Source: Lophium mytilinum (Eukaryota > Ascomycota > Dothideomycetes > Mytilinidiales > Mytilinidiaceae). From it: 64,000 nucleotides of DNA. A program made the translations under genes and the position numbers. The DNA lies in the NCBI GenBank assembly GCA_010093605.1, contig MU004189.1, forward strand, positions 1,247,834 to 1,311,833, in the 5' to 3' direction. Positions 44,086 through 55,160 of this stretch are shown here, one piece after another; position 1 is the stretch's first letter, and every line of letters begins with the position of its first letter. The notes under the pieces are model-generated. The model was not told the origin of the DNA, ran no database searches, and saw only the letters and a list, made by a program, of their open reading frames with translations.

Positions 44086-45903
44086 GATATTAGATTACTC
44101 TATGGTGCGTATATCTCCTAGTCTCTTTAGGCACTTAGTTGTGCATGTCCCATTCATGCTTAAGCCAAGAATGATGACTTCCATCGGGCAGTTAATGTCA
44201 GAAGTCGGGCCAGGACATTATTTAGCGTAAAACTCTAGAGACACCTACAGAGGCTCTGTCAGACTCATGTGCAGAGGTATTGATAGATCGGCAACAAGGT
44301 TGGTAGAGGAAAGCTGGAGGATGGCCATTCAGAGGGATGCAGTTTTCCGTTACTTCAAAAGTTGCTGTCTACTCGCCACTGTCGGTTCCTTCCTAACGTC
44401 GGACTTGATCTATTAGCATCTTCCCTTTACCATACTAAGGTCCTCAGAAGATCACAAATGGTCAACTGCTCATCAATTACTCTTCGCACCATCCCAGTCC
44501 GCAATACATTCACTGCATTCCCCCTCGGACGGAGAACGTGCAGCACTCATGCGCTCATGATGAACCCAAAATAAGATTTCCAGCTAGCAGCTTCTCAACC
44601 GTGGTTCACCGGGACCATCCCCTAACACTATACTAGCTCATGCAGATCCGCGCGTCATCCATTAGACCCGCCAACCCGTCAGATTCCCCGCACCAAGCTA
44701 AATTTCTTGAAGTGTAATTGGACGTCTCAAACGGTTGGGTTTCCCGTACGAATGGATGCTAGTGAGTGAGGTGTGGCGCGGACTGTGAGTTCAACCATGA
44801 TACCAGCTGTAAGAACTCGCGTTGTATACAATGGTTTCACCAAAGGGATAGGGTTTGTTCGAAGTCTGTAAGCGTTACAGTATTTGCAAAATCCTTACAT
44901 TGAGGTTCTGTTACAAAGATGCCAAAATAGCATGACAAATCTACTTCAATTAGTTTTCCCAATAAAGAGCCATCCCGGCGCGTCTATTCTCACATTGGCT
45001 CTCGAACCATCAAAAATCCCTACTGATTCCGGATATGGCTGAAGAACAGCGTGAATATTGTTATTGCTATGAGCCTTCTCGAAGGAGTAACGCCGTCCAG
45101 CCGTCCAACCCCTGTGTGCTATTGGTCCTGCAACTCGCATAATGCTAAAGTAAGTCGATCGACAGCGGGGAACTCGGAGAAAACGTAAGCAGTCGCTACC
45201 AAGCTTCGCAGTGACGGTAAGCTTACCTCGAAGCGGATCGTATGCATCCGAAAAGAGCCACTTTTGAGCCCAGAGCCTTCCATGGTGTAGACCCTAGCCC
45301 CAAAGCTACTGTTTTGATGCATCGCCGAGACGTTAGGGCGTAAGCTGAAGGTTTTAGCACCGAAACGGGATCATGGATAATGCGCAGCACATGCGTTGTC
45401 TTGGCGCGAATGATAGTGAGAGGTTGGGATAGGTCGAACAAGTTCGTCTCTCGTAAAAACTGCAGGCACACACAGATTTATTATTAGAGAAACCTATCGA
45501 TGCAGCTCGGAGAGGTTTCCGTGCTTTAGAATTGCCCAGCCTCTTTTGTAGATCTGATAGTTCTGCTAACGCAAACAGAGAAGACGGGGTTTGAAAGGAG
45601 TGAAGGTGTTCAGCTGATGTTGAATATACTTCCTAATCTGGAATCAGTGAGCGGATATTGCTGTACCCGGGAGAGAAGAAACCCTTGGCTGGGATAGTTG
45701 GCACCATCATGATGCTCAATCCGCGGTGAACAGCGTCAATATTCATCTATGACCAAAGAGACGTCATGTAACTAGGCCTGGCCGGAAACAGGTCTTGAAG
45801 TATATATAGCTGGCCAAGTCGCACTCTAAAACGAATCATCTGATCTCCAGTATTCAAACCAAAATCACAACCTTTCAAGACCTCATCGATTTCCATCACC
45901 AAC
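44086..45903. other. Long intergenic region, promoter of the secreted protein at its end
   Basis: No gene is supported over 1.8 kb. Minus-strand frames at 44946-45471 show no domain. TATATATA at 45801-45808 lies about 96 bp before the ATG of the secreted cysteine-rich protein and is the likely TATA box. Confidence 0.4.
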
Positions 45904-46325
45904 ATGAGATTTACCGCAATCGCCTTGGCCTTCGCTGCCGCCCTTACCGTCTCGGCCGCTCCTAGCCCCGGCAATTCCAACTCCAACGACAAATGGTCCT
46001 GCGAGTTTGACCTCCAGGGTGGAGGCGAATGGTACCAGTCTGATTATGGAAACTACGGCGAATGCCACCAGTGGGGAAACAAGCAGAAGTGCACCGGTGC
46101 ATATCTGCACAAGGGTATTATAGCTTCCCATCTTTTGGTTTACAGGATCTTGGAGCTCAGAGCTAACGCAGCCTCGCGACGGTAGGAAATAGCAAGGCCA
46201 AGAAGGTCTATATGTACAAAGACAAGAACTGTAAGGAAGAGATGAAGGACTGCCAGTATGGCTCGCAGCAATGGTGGAAGAATCAGCCCCAGCAGTATGG
46301 CAGCTACTGCGTCAAAGAATATTGA
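45904..46325 (+). CDS. Small secreted cysteine-rich protein
   Basis: This 116-residue protein has exons 45904-46114 and 46186-46325. A clear signal peptide (MRFTAIALAFAAALTVSAA, cleavage near residue 19-22) is followed by a mature part of about 95 residues with six cysteines (SCEF, ECHQ, KCTG, NCKE, DCQY, YCVK), enough for three disulphides. It is rich in Tyr, Trp, Gln and Lys. Size, secretion and spacing match candidate effectors or small extracellular proteins of filamentous fungi. No named family is recognised. Start and intron are supported by the TATA box about 100 bp upstream and by frame continuity (KG|NSKAKK). Confidence 0.75.
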
Positions 46326-47210
46326 GGTGAGCATAACTTCTGGACAATCATACAATCGTCGCTGACCGAGAGCCATAAGACTGCGTGGGTTGAAGATGCA
46401 TCGCATCGCAAACATTCCTTTCGCGGCTGTTGCTGGTTCTTCAACGTTCCATATGATGTAAATAGTAGTGGATAACGACGAAAATGAGTTCATGAAAATC
46501 CTCGTTACGTGTTCGTACACGACACTAAACTTTCTTACTTGATGAGTGCTCAATCTTGTTTAAACCACTGAGTATCACTTAATCAGACCATACACAATAC
46601 TACCGGAAAACACACTATGTCGTGGTGATCTGCGCAAGCATCATGCTTCTTCTCGCTAAACTGACTGAGGCGCTCTGAGAGCAACCCATGATTCTTCCAC
46701 ATCGCCTTTGGGAAGCTCGTTCACTCACTCTTCTAAAACATCCCAACTTTATGAATTCCACGTAATGTGTAGACCTCCAGTCAAAGCTAGCCCAAATGAT
46801 TCCTGCAGAATGCATCACCTGGTACCCGACTTTCCTCGCCTACACTTTCCATCTCAATTAATCTACCCGCGGCCGCCCTGACACCCCCGGCCCGAGAGCC
46901 CGCCTCGAAAACCAGCAGTCGCAATTTGATACCTCGTGAAGAAATCACGCTGCCACTGGTTCCTGGCGGATTTCGCTTCCTGGATAGTATCTCGAAAGTG
47001 ATGTTTGAGCAAATGTGGGCCCGTTGTATCATCCGCCGGGGGAGACGGACATTTCATATTATTCCGTCCTTTTGGTTGCGCATCTGTAGACCGCTTTACG
47101 CGCAGTATATAACCCACGTTTCATTCAAAGCTGTCTCAACCCGTTCACGCGAATACCATTCTTGTTCGTCGTCCAGCGTCCTCGCGCCTCGCCTCCGAAT
47201 CGTTTCCAAA
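46326..47210. other. Intergenic, GH131 promoter
   Basis: TATATAA at 47106-47112 lies about 100 bp before the GH131 ATG. The rest shows no supportable gene. Confidence 0.4.
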
Positions 47211-48655
47211 ATGCGCCTCTCCACCGCCCTCGCCGCGACTCTATCGAGCACCGCACAAGCAGGCACCCTCCTCTGGGACGGCCGCTTCAACGAGTTCAAC
47301 ACCAGCGCCGACCTCACCAACTGGTCCTGGGCCAACCAAGTCGGCCCGTACCAATACTACATCCACGGCTCCGGCCCCGTCACCGACTACGTGAACCTCT
47401 CGCCCGACTACAAGAACCCCGCCGACGTAGTCAGCAAGCAGGGCGCCAAGATCACGATCGACGATACCGCGAAATGGAATTCTGATATGTGGCGGACGGA
47501 GTTGATACCGCAGACGACGGCGGCGATTAATTCGGGGCATGTGTTTTACCATTTCAGCATCAAGAGGGGCTCGGTGAATGTGCCGAGCGCAACGAATGAG
47601 CATCAGATTTGCTTTTTGTGAGTGTGAGGGTGTAGCTGAATGTTGGATTGATAGGACGCTGATAGGGTGCAGTGAGAGCCATTTCACGGAGTTGAAGTAT
47701 GGATGGGTGAATGGTGAGGCGGGGACTACTGATACGAATTTGCAGTGGATGGTGGGTGGGACTAGCAAGTGGACGACGAGTTTCGATGCGGATGTTTGGC
47801 ATAACGTGGCGTACGAGATTGTAAGAAATCTTGGGACGTGTTGCGGGGGGTGGTGCTGATGCTCAAACAGGATTTCTCGGCCAATACGGTCACGTTCTGG
47901 CATTCCACTGGTTCAGACGCTCTCACGAAGACTGCGGGACCGTTCTCCGCGAGCACTTCATCGGTAAGACTGTTTGGCTGATTTGGGAGTATCTAATACA
48001 GTGACAGGCCACAAGTCTGGGCACACTGGTACGCCACTGCTTGGGGTACCCCCACGGGGTTTTGAAGACGCAAGGGCGATGTCAAGCTTCAAGCAGTGCA
48101 GACTAGACTGCTTCTTGACTAATTGCCTGCTCAGCAGCTAGGCTACCCCAAACAGTGGTGTTGGGTGGATAAACTGGAGCGAGCCCGTGCCTAGACTTGT
48201 GGCCTAGGACTATAGACGAATGCTGAACAGTATTCTAGAATGGCGCTGATTGGCATCTCGGAGTTCTTCGACTACCCCGTAGTGGCCTTGACGGAACTGG
48301 CGCCGAAGACTGGTTCTTCAGTGGCACATATATCGAATCCGGCTCTCTCACAACGGCGATTGGATCTGGCAGTGGGACCGGAGGCTCAACCGGCGGGACA
48401 ACTGGTATAATCACTTCTGCTGCTGCGACGACATTGGCGACCTCGACGGTTGCTGCGGTTTCATCAGCATCGGCTGTTGTGGGAACAGTTGCGAAGTACG
48501 GACAGTGTGGCGGAAGCACCTACACGGGAGATACTAATGTAGGTCGTCCATTTCGCAATTCCTGTTAAGGCGTGTTTGCTAACCTACTGGCTCTTTAGTG
48601 CGTATCCGGGTCTAGCTGCACAAAAGTCAACGACTATTACTTCCAATGTACCTAG
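47211..48655 (+). CDS. Glycoside hydrolase family 131 beta-glucanase with CBM1
   Basis: This 334-residue secreted enzyme has exons 47211-47617, 47673-47820, 47871-47963, 48239-48538 and 48599-48655. After a signal peptide (MRLSTALAATLSSTAQA) comes the GH131 domain: GTLLWDGRFNEFNTSADL, WANQVGPYQYYIHGSGPV, YVNLSPDYKNPADVVSKQG, RTELIPQTTAAI, ESHFTELKYGWVNGE, WHNVAYEIDFS and DWHLGVLRLPRSG. A Ser/Thr/Ala/Gly linker leads to a C-terminal cellulose-binding CBM1 (YGQCGGSTYTG, CVSGSSCTKVNDYYFQC). The family cleaves beta-1,3/1,4- and 1,6-glucans in cell walls. Intron 3 (275 nt) contains a MITE; without it the intron would be 59 nt. The reading frame is unaffected if the intron is spliced. Confidence 0.92.
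47999..48212 (+). mobile_element. MITE copy 1, Tc1/mariner-like ends, inside a GH131 intron
   Basis: This 214-bp element is flanked by TA. Terminal inverted repeats of about 26 bp begin CAGTGACAGGCCACAAGTCT and end with the near-complement GTGCCTAGACTTGTGGCC. The CAGT ends and TA target are typical of Tc1/mariner/pogo-type derivatives. No coding capacity. Confidence 0.75.
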
Positions 48656-49103
48656 GGGAGGAGTGAAAAGTGGTGGACCCTTCTCCGGAAACGCTGGCTG
48701 CGCACTGTAACTGGCTTTACAAAACACAATTATAGTGGTTACTAAAAGACACTTACTATATTTCGTGACGTACAGTGACATTCGAATTGTCAGTGCACGC
48801 TTGTTCGCCACTACTTGGGGTACGCCACAGGATTGCAAAAATCCCATGCCGATGTCGAGGTTCAAGCAGTGCGTATTAGACTCCCTCTTGACTGACTAGC
48901 TACCGAGCAGCCAGGCTACCCTTTATATCGATGACGGGTGACCAGTATTCGAGCCAAGCAGCGACGATTCCATGTGCTCAGAATTATGATCTAGTACTGT
49001 ATGTCCACGAACTTCCGATGTAGAGAAAAGGCTTTCTTCATCATCTCGGCGGGGCCATCTAGTAGAGATTGTTTAAGCCCAGATAGAAATCTTAGTCTTT
49101 CCA
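48656..49103. other. Intergenic, mostly MITE copy 2
   Basis: This spacer between convergent genes is half filled by the 237-bp MITE. No other feature was seen. Confidence 0.4.
48773..49009 (+). mobile_element. MITE copy 2
   Basis: This 237-bp element is flanked by TA, with left end CAGTGACATTCGAATTGTCA and right end TTATGATCTAGTACTG. Internal sequence GCCACTACTTGGGGTACGCC matches copies 1 and 3. The ends have diverged from each other, so it is not a recent insertion. Confidence 0.7.
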
Positions 49104-50100
49104 TCATATAGTCGGAGAGCGTCGAAGGGATGCGATAGATTCCCGGGGGTTGATTTCCTTCAAAGTCATCGAGAAGAATTTCCCGTCTCTACAAAATAGG
49201 TTGGAGTCTTGCGAGGCCTCAAACTTCGGCTTTGCCCGACCTCTTTCAGCCTCGAGGACACGCTTCTCGAAGTCTTTGAGCGCCTTGCTTTTGCCGCCAT
49301 CACCCTGGAGAGCGTAACCTTTGCGGGATCGCAAACTCGAATATTGCGACCCATGTACAATGTTCGACGAGAAGGCGCTAGGTGATGGTGACTCTCTCGT
49401 TACGAAACGAGTATGGCGGTCGCCAGACCTGCGAGCGATGCCGATGAGAGATTCGGGGTCGGTGGGTTGATAGGCGCCGGACCTTTCTCGCCTTATACCC
49501 CCGGTCATGTAGAGCAGGGAAAGGCATATGATAATAGCCACAACTAATGCTACCATGCCGGCGCGCCAGAAGCGTCGTAATATCAATGCTTTGTGATGCG
49601 AAGGCCTATACCTAGCGGGGCAGGACGGAATCGTGGACTTGACAACGTGGACGAAGCGAGTGATCGGAGGTGGTCGCAAGGGCTGATTCAATGCTGATTG
49701 GCAATCTGAAGAAATCGTATGGTTACTAGCCTGCGTATGGGTTGAGCAAATGTCTTTTAATGCGTCACGTCACGTTGAAGTATCTTACTTCTTCATTTGC
49801 GCACCACTCCCAGAAATCTTTCTTCGCTGTCCATCGCGCTAAATCGTTGGTCTGTATGGCTGGGGGAAGGTTTGCGATGGCAACAACTAAGCCTAGAAAC
49901 GTCACAAAAGCTACCACCGCAGTAATAGTAACGTATTTCCTCCACTCTTTGAGTTTTTTCCGGACATTGGCGCGAAAACTATGAGTCTTTTCTATACATT
50001 TGCTAAAGAAGCAGCTTACGTTGTCCGCCATAGTGGAGTTGATGACGTCGATTCCCCGGCCACGAGCGATTTCCTGGAATAGCGGCATCCACGACGGCAT
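49104..50100 (-). CDS. Orphan protein with two predicted membrane helices
   Basis: This 312-residue protein has exons 50100-49789 and 49730-49104, joined by a 58-nt intron (GTAAGA...ACGCAG) that keeps frame. Helix 1 (about 56-78, YVTITAVVAFVTFLGLVVAI) is followed by a short loop with WTAKKDFWEWCANEE and SDCQSALNQPLRPPP, a layout seen in many uncharacterised fungal membrane proteins. Helix 2 is at about 162-182 (MVALVVAIIICLSLLYMTGG). The C-terminal 130 residues are hydrophilic, Ser/Arg-rich (RESPSPSAFSSNIVHG, FEKRVLEAERGRAKPKFE). Function unknown. The second half alone has no ATG start, which supports the spliced model. Confidence 0.68.
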
Positions 50101-51413
50101 GATGCGCGGCTTTGGCAGTCATGAAATGTTGTTATCTGTGCTTCTCGTTCTGAAGGGAGCATAGCACGAATGTGAGTTCACGTTGTCTGTGTGACTTGAG
50201 TCGGTGAATGTGTTGCTCTCGTGCCATCAATAAGAGCCAGGACGTGAAAGTGGGGTTGAGAGGGGAACGCGCACTCAAATACGATAACAAAACACTAAAC
50301 CTGCATGACGCCAACTTCAGAGAAAGCGTTTGGGCGTTGTTCAGCTATTATTGGTCCATGTACGGGGTGGCACATGTGGCACAGACACCACAGCCAATGG
50401 TAGATATGCCAGGCATCAAGGCACCAACAAGGCTTACCGAAGAGCGTCGGTTTCCGGTGAGTCAACTGGGACTGAGTCGTTGGCAATATGAGAAAGAGTA
50501 AGACGAATAAAGAGGGCGCAACGTGAAGCACTGCTTGAGAGATAAAATTGTGCAGTATAAATGAATTATAGGGGATGCAATGCGCATTACACATGAAAGC
50601 TTCTTAACCTCGATTTTACCGTCTGACTTCAATTTTATTAGCCGCTATGAGACTTCAAGATCTTTAATGCGTGCTGGTCGAAAATCAAGTACTTCGTTGA
50701 CCCTCAAGTAGAGTACTCTGTTGACACTCAAATCTGATTGAACTTGCGATGTAGTCCTACAGTACCCGGCCATAAGTCTGGGTACATAAAATTATTTTTA
50801 CTTTACTCTAACTTTGCTCAACCGACACTACTGTTAGGGGTAGCCTGGTTGCTAAACAATTAGTCAGTTAAGAGACAGTCTAATCTATACTGCCTGGAAC
50901 TCGACTTTGCGGCTAGAGGTTTATAATCTTGTGGGGGTGCCCCAAGCAGTGGCGAAGCAGTGTGCCCGAGCTTTTGGCCTGTCACTGTAAAGTTCCATGC
51001 CTGCGAATAGACAGGCGTATAGTATAGAAAAGGGTTGGCTAAAAGAGCGGTTGAATAGATCTCACCGCTTAAAGAGTTTGATCGAAGATGAGTAGATTGC
51101 AAAAGGTGGTTGTTGTAGTGAGTCGAGATCATGAAGTAAAAGTGAATGAGATGACCGCGCCAAGACCTTCGAGAAGCTCGGACGTTATTGGCAACCTGGC
51201 GGTTTGTTTTGTTATCGACCTTGGTTCGCATCTCTACCTCAACACCACCGCACCTCATCGCGATATTGCAGCTGTTTTCTGCTTCTTCATCACGAGCGCC
51301 TTACTTCCCGATGATATAAACCCTTCCATCCCTATTTTGCGTTCCGTGCTTGCTACTCTCACATCACCCCACCGCCACAAGACGTCACCGCAACCACCAG
51401 CTGCAGCGCCGCC
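50101..51413. other. Intergenic with MITE copy 3 and the SRC1 promoter
   Basis: The 3' half contains the MITE at 50760-50987. A TATAAA near 51315 lies about 100 bp before the SRC1 ATG. Direct repeats of AAGTAGAGTACTCTGTTGAC type lie near 50690-50730. No gene is supported at 50101-50760. Confidence 0.4.
50760..50987 (-). mobile_element. MITE copy 3, inverted relative to copies 1 and 2
   Basis: This 228-bp element is flanked by TA. Its ends are CAGTACCCGGCCATAAGTCT and GGCCTGTCACTG. Read on the minus strand it matches copy 1 internally (GCCACTGCTTGGGGCACCCC against GCCACTGCTTGGGGTACCCC). Confidence 0.72.
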
Positions 51414-53622
51414 ATGGCGTCAGAAGTCGACTATCTGGATCCCTCCTTCGAGCCAAGCTCCGTCACCGTTCCGCGACTCCGAAACATCCTCCTGGAGAAT
51501 GCGGTCCAGTACAACTCATCGGCGAAGAAACCGGACCTCATCGCTTTGTTCAACGAACACGTTGCGCCAAAGGCCTCCAGGATCTTGAAGTCGCGATCGC
51601 GAACAAAGCGCTCCGCCAAGGGCATAGAAGATGTGCCGTCCAGCCAGTCGAGTACTCTGGACGACGTGGAGGATGAGGTGCCTGTGCTGCCCACACCGAG
51701 CACGGTGAAGCGCACCTCTCGGAGGACCACGCGCGCCACGACCGAGGAGGAAGGCGACAGGACTTTGGTACCTGGCCTACCGGCTACGCGAGGGAAAACC
51801 CCGTCGAAAGCTGCAAAGCATGCGCGAGAAATATCGGATGTGGAGGTTGAGGAGCGCCCGGCGGCTCGGCGTACCAGGCATAGCGTCACGCCCGCTGTGA
51901 AGGACGAGGAGTCAGAACCGGAAACATGGCATCGGCACGAAGACATCGAGAGCCCCTTCTCTGCGGATAATCCCTTCCAGAGCGGCAGCTCTCCGCCTCA
52001 AGCAGAGACACGGCCCGACCGACGACGAAGGACTCTTGGGCCTGTCGAGAAGGAGAAGAGGAAGAGCAGCGCAAGACGTCGAACGGAGCAACCAAGAGTA
52101 GAGCAGCAGGACGACGGCATTGTTGTCCCAACTAGGAGAACCTTTGAGATGCCCGCGACGCAGCTCAAGCGAGAGAGAGCATCTCTGACGCCGAGCGCAC
52201 AGCTTAAGCGGGAGAGGGTGTCTGCAACGCCCAGCGGCCTAGAGCCCGGGGAGGAGTTCACACCAGAGGAGACTATGGATCTCGTTCACGAGCAGGAGCA
52301 GAATGGTAATGTTGCCGTCCTGCCTCCGCGCCGGAAGAAACAGCCAGCAAAGTCAACTGGCACGCTCAAAGCTGGCATCTGGGCCGTGTCTCTGGCATTG
52401 GCAGGTGGGCTGGGTACGGCATGGCGACAGGAAAAGCTTGCCGTTGGGTACTGTGGAGTCGGACGCGAGCAGCCCTCTCTGGCTGGCATCGATATCCCGG
52501 AGTGGGCGAACGACTTCATCCCGCAATGCGAACCATGCCCGACACACGCGTATTGCTACGGCAACCTCGAAACAGTATGCGAGCCAGATTTCATACTCAA
52601 GCCACATCCATATTCGCTCAACGGACTCGTCCCGCTTGCCCCGACCTGCGAACCGGACAGCGAAAAGGCCCGGCGTATCGGCCAGGTCACCGACAGAACC
52701 GTTGAAATTCTCCGGGACCGACGGGCTAAATGGGAGTGTGGCAGTCTAACCGATGGCGACGGCAATCCGATACCCGCGGTTGAGATGACCGAGCAAGAGT
52801 TGAAAGAAGAGATGTCCGTGAAGCGTCGTAAGAGCATGTCACAGCAAGAGTTCGAGGACTTGTGGACCGGCGCCATTGGCGAAATCGAGAAGCGCGATGA
52901 AGTCATCACAAACACTGACGCGTATGTTACTCTCTCTCCTTGCTACTATTCCCTGCGTAAACTCGTTCTGACACTCGAATCTGTACTAACAGATTCGTTG
53001 CTATCTCTACAGAGTCACCGGCCGACGAACCCTCACCTCTATCTCCACCGCCAAAGTTCCCTTCGGCTGCAGCATCCGACTCTGGGTCAGAGGATCACTG
53101 GAACGACATATTTGGCAGCTTGTTGGCATAGTCCTCTTCCTCGCGTCTGGGTCGTATGGGTGGTCTAGCATCACATATGGTCGCCAGACGGAAGTGAGGG
53201 CGAAGAAGCTTGCGAAGTACGCTCTCGACCGGCTCGCGTCCCACGCGGCGCTGAATTCACAAGAGCCCGGGGCGTACCCGGAAGTGGGGATCAGTATGAC
53301 ACAGCTCAGAGACGACGTTTTACGAGATGAGTTCTCAGCAAAGCGGAGACAGAAGTTGTGGGAGAAGGTGCAGAGCAAAGTCGAGCACAACTCCAACGTT
53401 CGCGCAGCGGTGCGTGAAGGTAGGAGCGGCGACGTAGCGCGGATGTGGGAATGGATAGGGCCCGTGGAATACATAGAAGATGGGCGCGGCAGTGGTCGCC
53501 GTGATAGCGGCAGGCGAAGTCTGGGGCCTGTTGTTGGATCGAGTCCTGCGCGGGCGGGCACGCCTCTCGGGGACGACACGAGGCGATCTGGCAAGTGGGA
53601 TGAGGGCAGGCCGATCTATTAA
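51414..53622 (+). CDS. SRC1: Src1/Heh-type inner nuclear membrane protein (HeH + MSC domains)
   Basis: This 705-residue protein has exons 51414-52921 and 53013-53622. The N-terminal helix-extension-helix (HeH/SAP-like) motif lies at residues about 18-52 (VTVPRLRNILLENAVQYN, KKPDLIALFNEHV). A long basic, Ser/Thr-rich nucleoplasmic region with nuclear-signal-like clusters follows, then TM1 at about 322-342 (LKAGIWAVSLALAGGLGTAW). The lumenal part carries cysteines (CEPCPTHAYCYG), and TM2 at about 555-575 (WQLVGIVLFLASGSYGW). The Man1-Src1 C-terminal winged-helix domain follows (MTQLRDDVLRDEFSAKRRQK, LWEKVQSKVEHNSNVRA, WEWIGPVEYI). Family members tether chromatin and rDNA to the inner nuclear membrane and help in nuclear-pore quality control. 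The splice acceptor at 53012 was selected because it restores the MSC domain. Confidence 0.9.
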
Positions 53623-53992
53623 TGTTTGTGTATTACCTTTCACATGGCTAACGTTGGTATCTCGGACGTGATGGGTGGGATAGTGGACATGCTTCAGAGG
53701 CGTTGGACGGGTTGGAGATACCTATTTTCATAGATTGATAATGTTTACATCGTGCATTCATGATCTTTTCTATCGATTGACTTTTGAATTACTCATAATT
53801 CTTAACTTTCGAACATTCTCTTCTGTCGACTCAGGACCGTGCACGTGACCTTCTACCTGCCTTGGCGCGCTAATCCAATCGAGGCGCACAAGCGAATCGA
53901 GGAATTTCGACACCACAGAACTTCCGCGTTGACAGCAGCACATCGCCCTCTTCACACGCTTCACCCAACACACGTCGAAGAACTCTGTCAAG
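53623..53992. other. Intergenic, ribosomal-protein promoter
   Basis: CACGTGAC occurs near 53842. No gene was seen. The region holds the upstream sequence of the eL42 gene. Confidence 0.4.
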
Positions 53993-55160
53993 ATGGTGAG
54001 TACCCCGCCTGCTTCTCATTTTGCTATATACCATGGAATCGGAATTGCGACGCAGACGCGGCTTGGAGACTTGAGATTGCGGCGAGCGACGACACCCCCA
54101 CCAGACTGCACGAGCGCTGTATTATGGACACGACACCGGGATGGATGATCTTTAGAGCCAGGGGAGGGATTTTAAAGAATAGGGTCGTTGGAAGATATGT
54201 TACAATAGGGAATATCGCGGAAGATGGCTGGAATGATAAGAGAACTGAGATGGAACAACTGGCTGGAAGAGCCGCGTCCGTTGGCGGAAAGGATCAATCG
54301 AGACCCAGCATTCATGGCGATTGGACATAGGATATTAGACCGTGGGCGCGAAAAAGGGCTCTTTGCAGTCCCCAGAAGCTTCCGCGTCTACATCGCGAGA
54401 TCGCAGACGTGCACTTCTCCGAAGGGAAGTGAAAGGATTCCTCCAGGTGTACGTGCTCACCTACGACCTTCCAGGACGACGAGCGTACACGCTTTCTGCA
54501 ACACCTCAATACTAGGAGTTGGAGATAAACGCCTGTCCGCCCCGCACATATCTGGATTGCGATATTCTCGACAGCAAAACCACAATCTCAAGTCCCAAGC
54601 CAGCCTCACGAGCAAGATCCGGACATGCCAGAACTGGAGGTGTGCCAAAGTCTTGTCGATCAAATGCTCACATTTATTCTCAGGTGAACGTTCCCAAGAC
54701 CCGCCGAACCTACTGCAAGGGCAGGGATTGCCACAAGCATACCGTCCACAAGGTACACCCTCTCGTCGTCCTCGGTCCGAATCGCATACTGATAGCAGTC
54801 TAGGTCACACAATACAAGGCGGGCAAGGCATCGCTATTCGCACAGGGAAAGAGGCGTTACGACCGCAAGCAGGCCGGTTACGGAGGGTACGTGGTCTATG
54901 GATGTCTAGCTCACAGGACTCCAGCTAATGAATCTCAGTCAAACAAAGCCCGTGTTCCACAAGCGTGCGAAGACCACGAAGAAGGTCGTGTTGAGGTTGG
55001 AATGCAACGTTTGCAAGACCAAGGCGCAGCTCGCGCTCAAGCGGTGCAAGGTACGACTCTCCCAACTTGAAATATATTCGAACAAGTGGCTAACTATCGT
55101 TCTCAGCACTTCGAGCTCGGCGGTGACAAGAAGACCAAGGGTGCGGCGCTTGTCTTCTAG
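53993..55160 (+). CDS. RPL42: 60S ribosomal protein eL42 (L44e/L36a)
   Basis: This 106-residue protein is the standard family length. Exons are 53993-53995 (ATG only), 54684-54752, 54804-54886, 54939-55050 and 55107-55160. The sequence [80 protein letters not shown] is near-invariant in eukaryotes, including the CX4C...CX2C zinc ribbon. It is part of the large subunit near the E site. The residue after [10 protein letters not shown] and the KPVF proline region are the known cycloheximide contact; here the residue is Pro (TKPVF), the usual sensitive form. The first intron is very long for this genome (688 nt) and splits the ATG codon from the rest. Confidence 0.95.

Noticed and set aside
51431-51946. 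Minus-strand ORF of 171 codons
   Set aside because: Antisense to the SRC1 coding region.
53996-54683. Intronic C/D-box snoRNA in eL42
   Set aside because: The C-box-like and D-box-like words are imperfect and about 100 nt apart, with no terminal stem.
54224-54928. Plus-strand ORF of 234 codons
   Set aside because: Runs through the long eL42 intron and over eL42 exons in the wrong frame.
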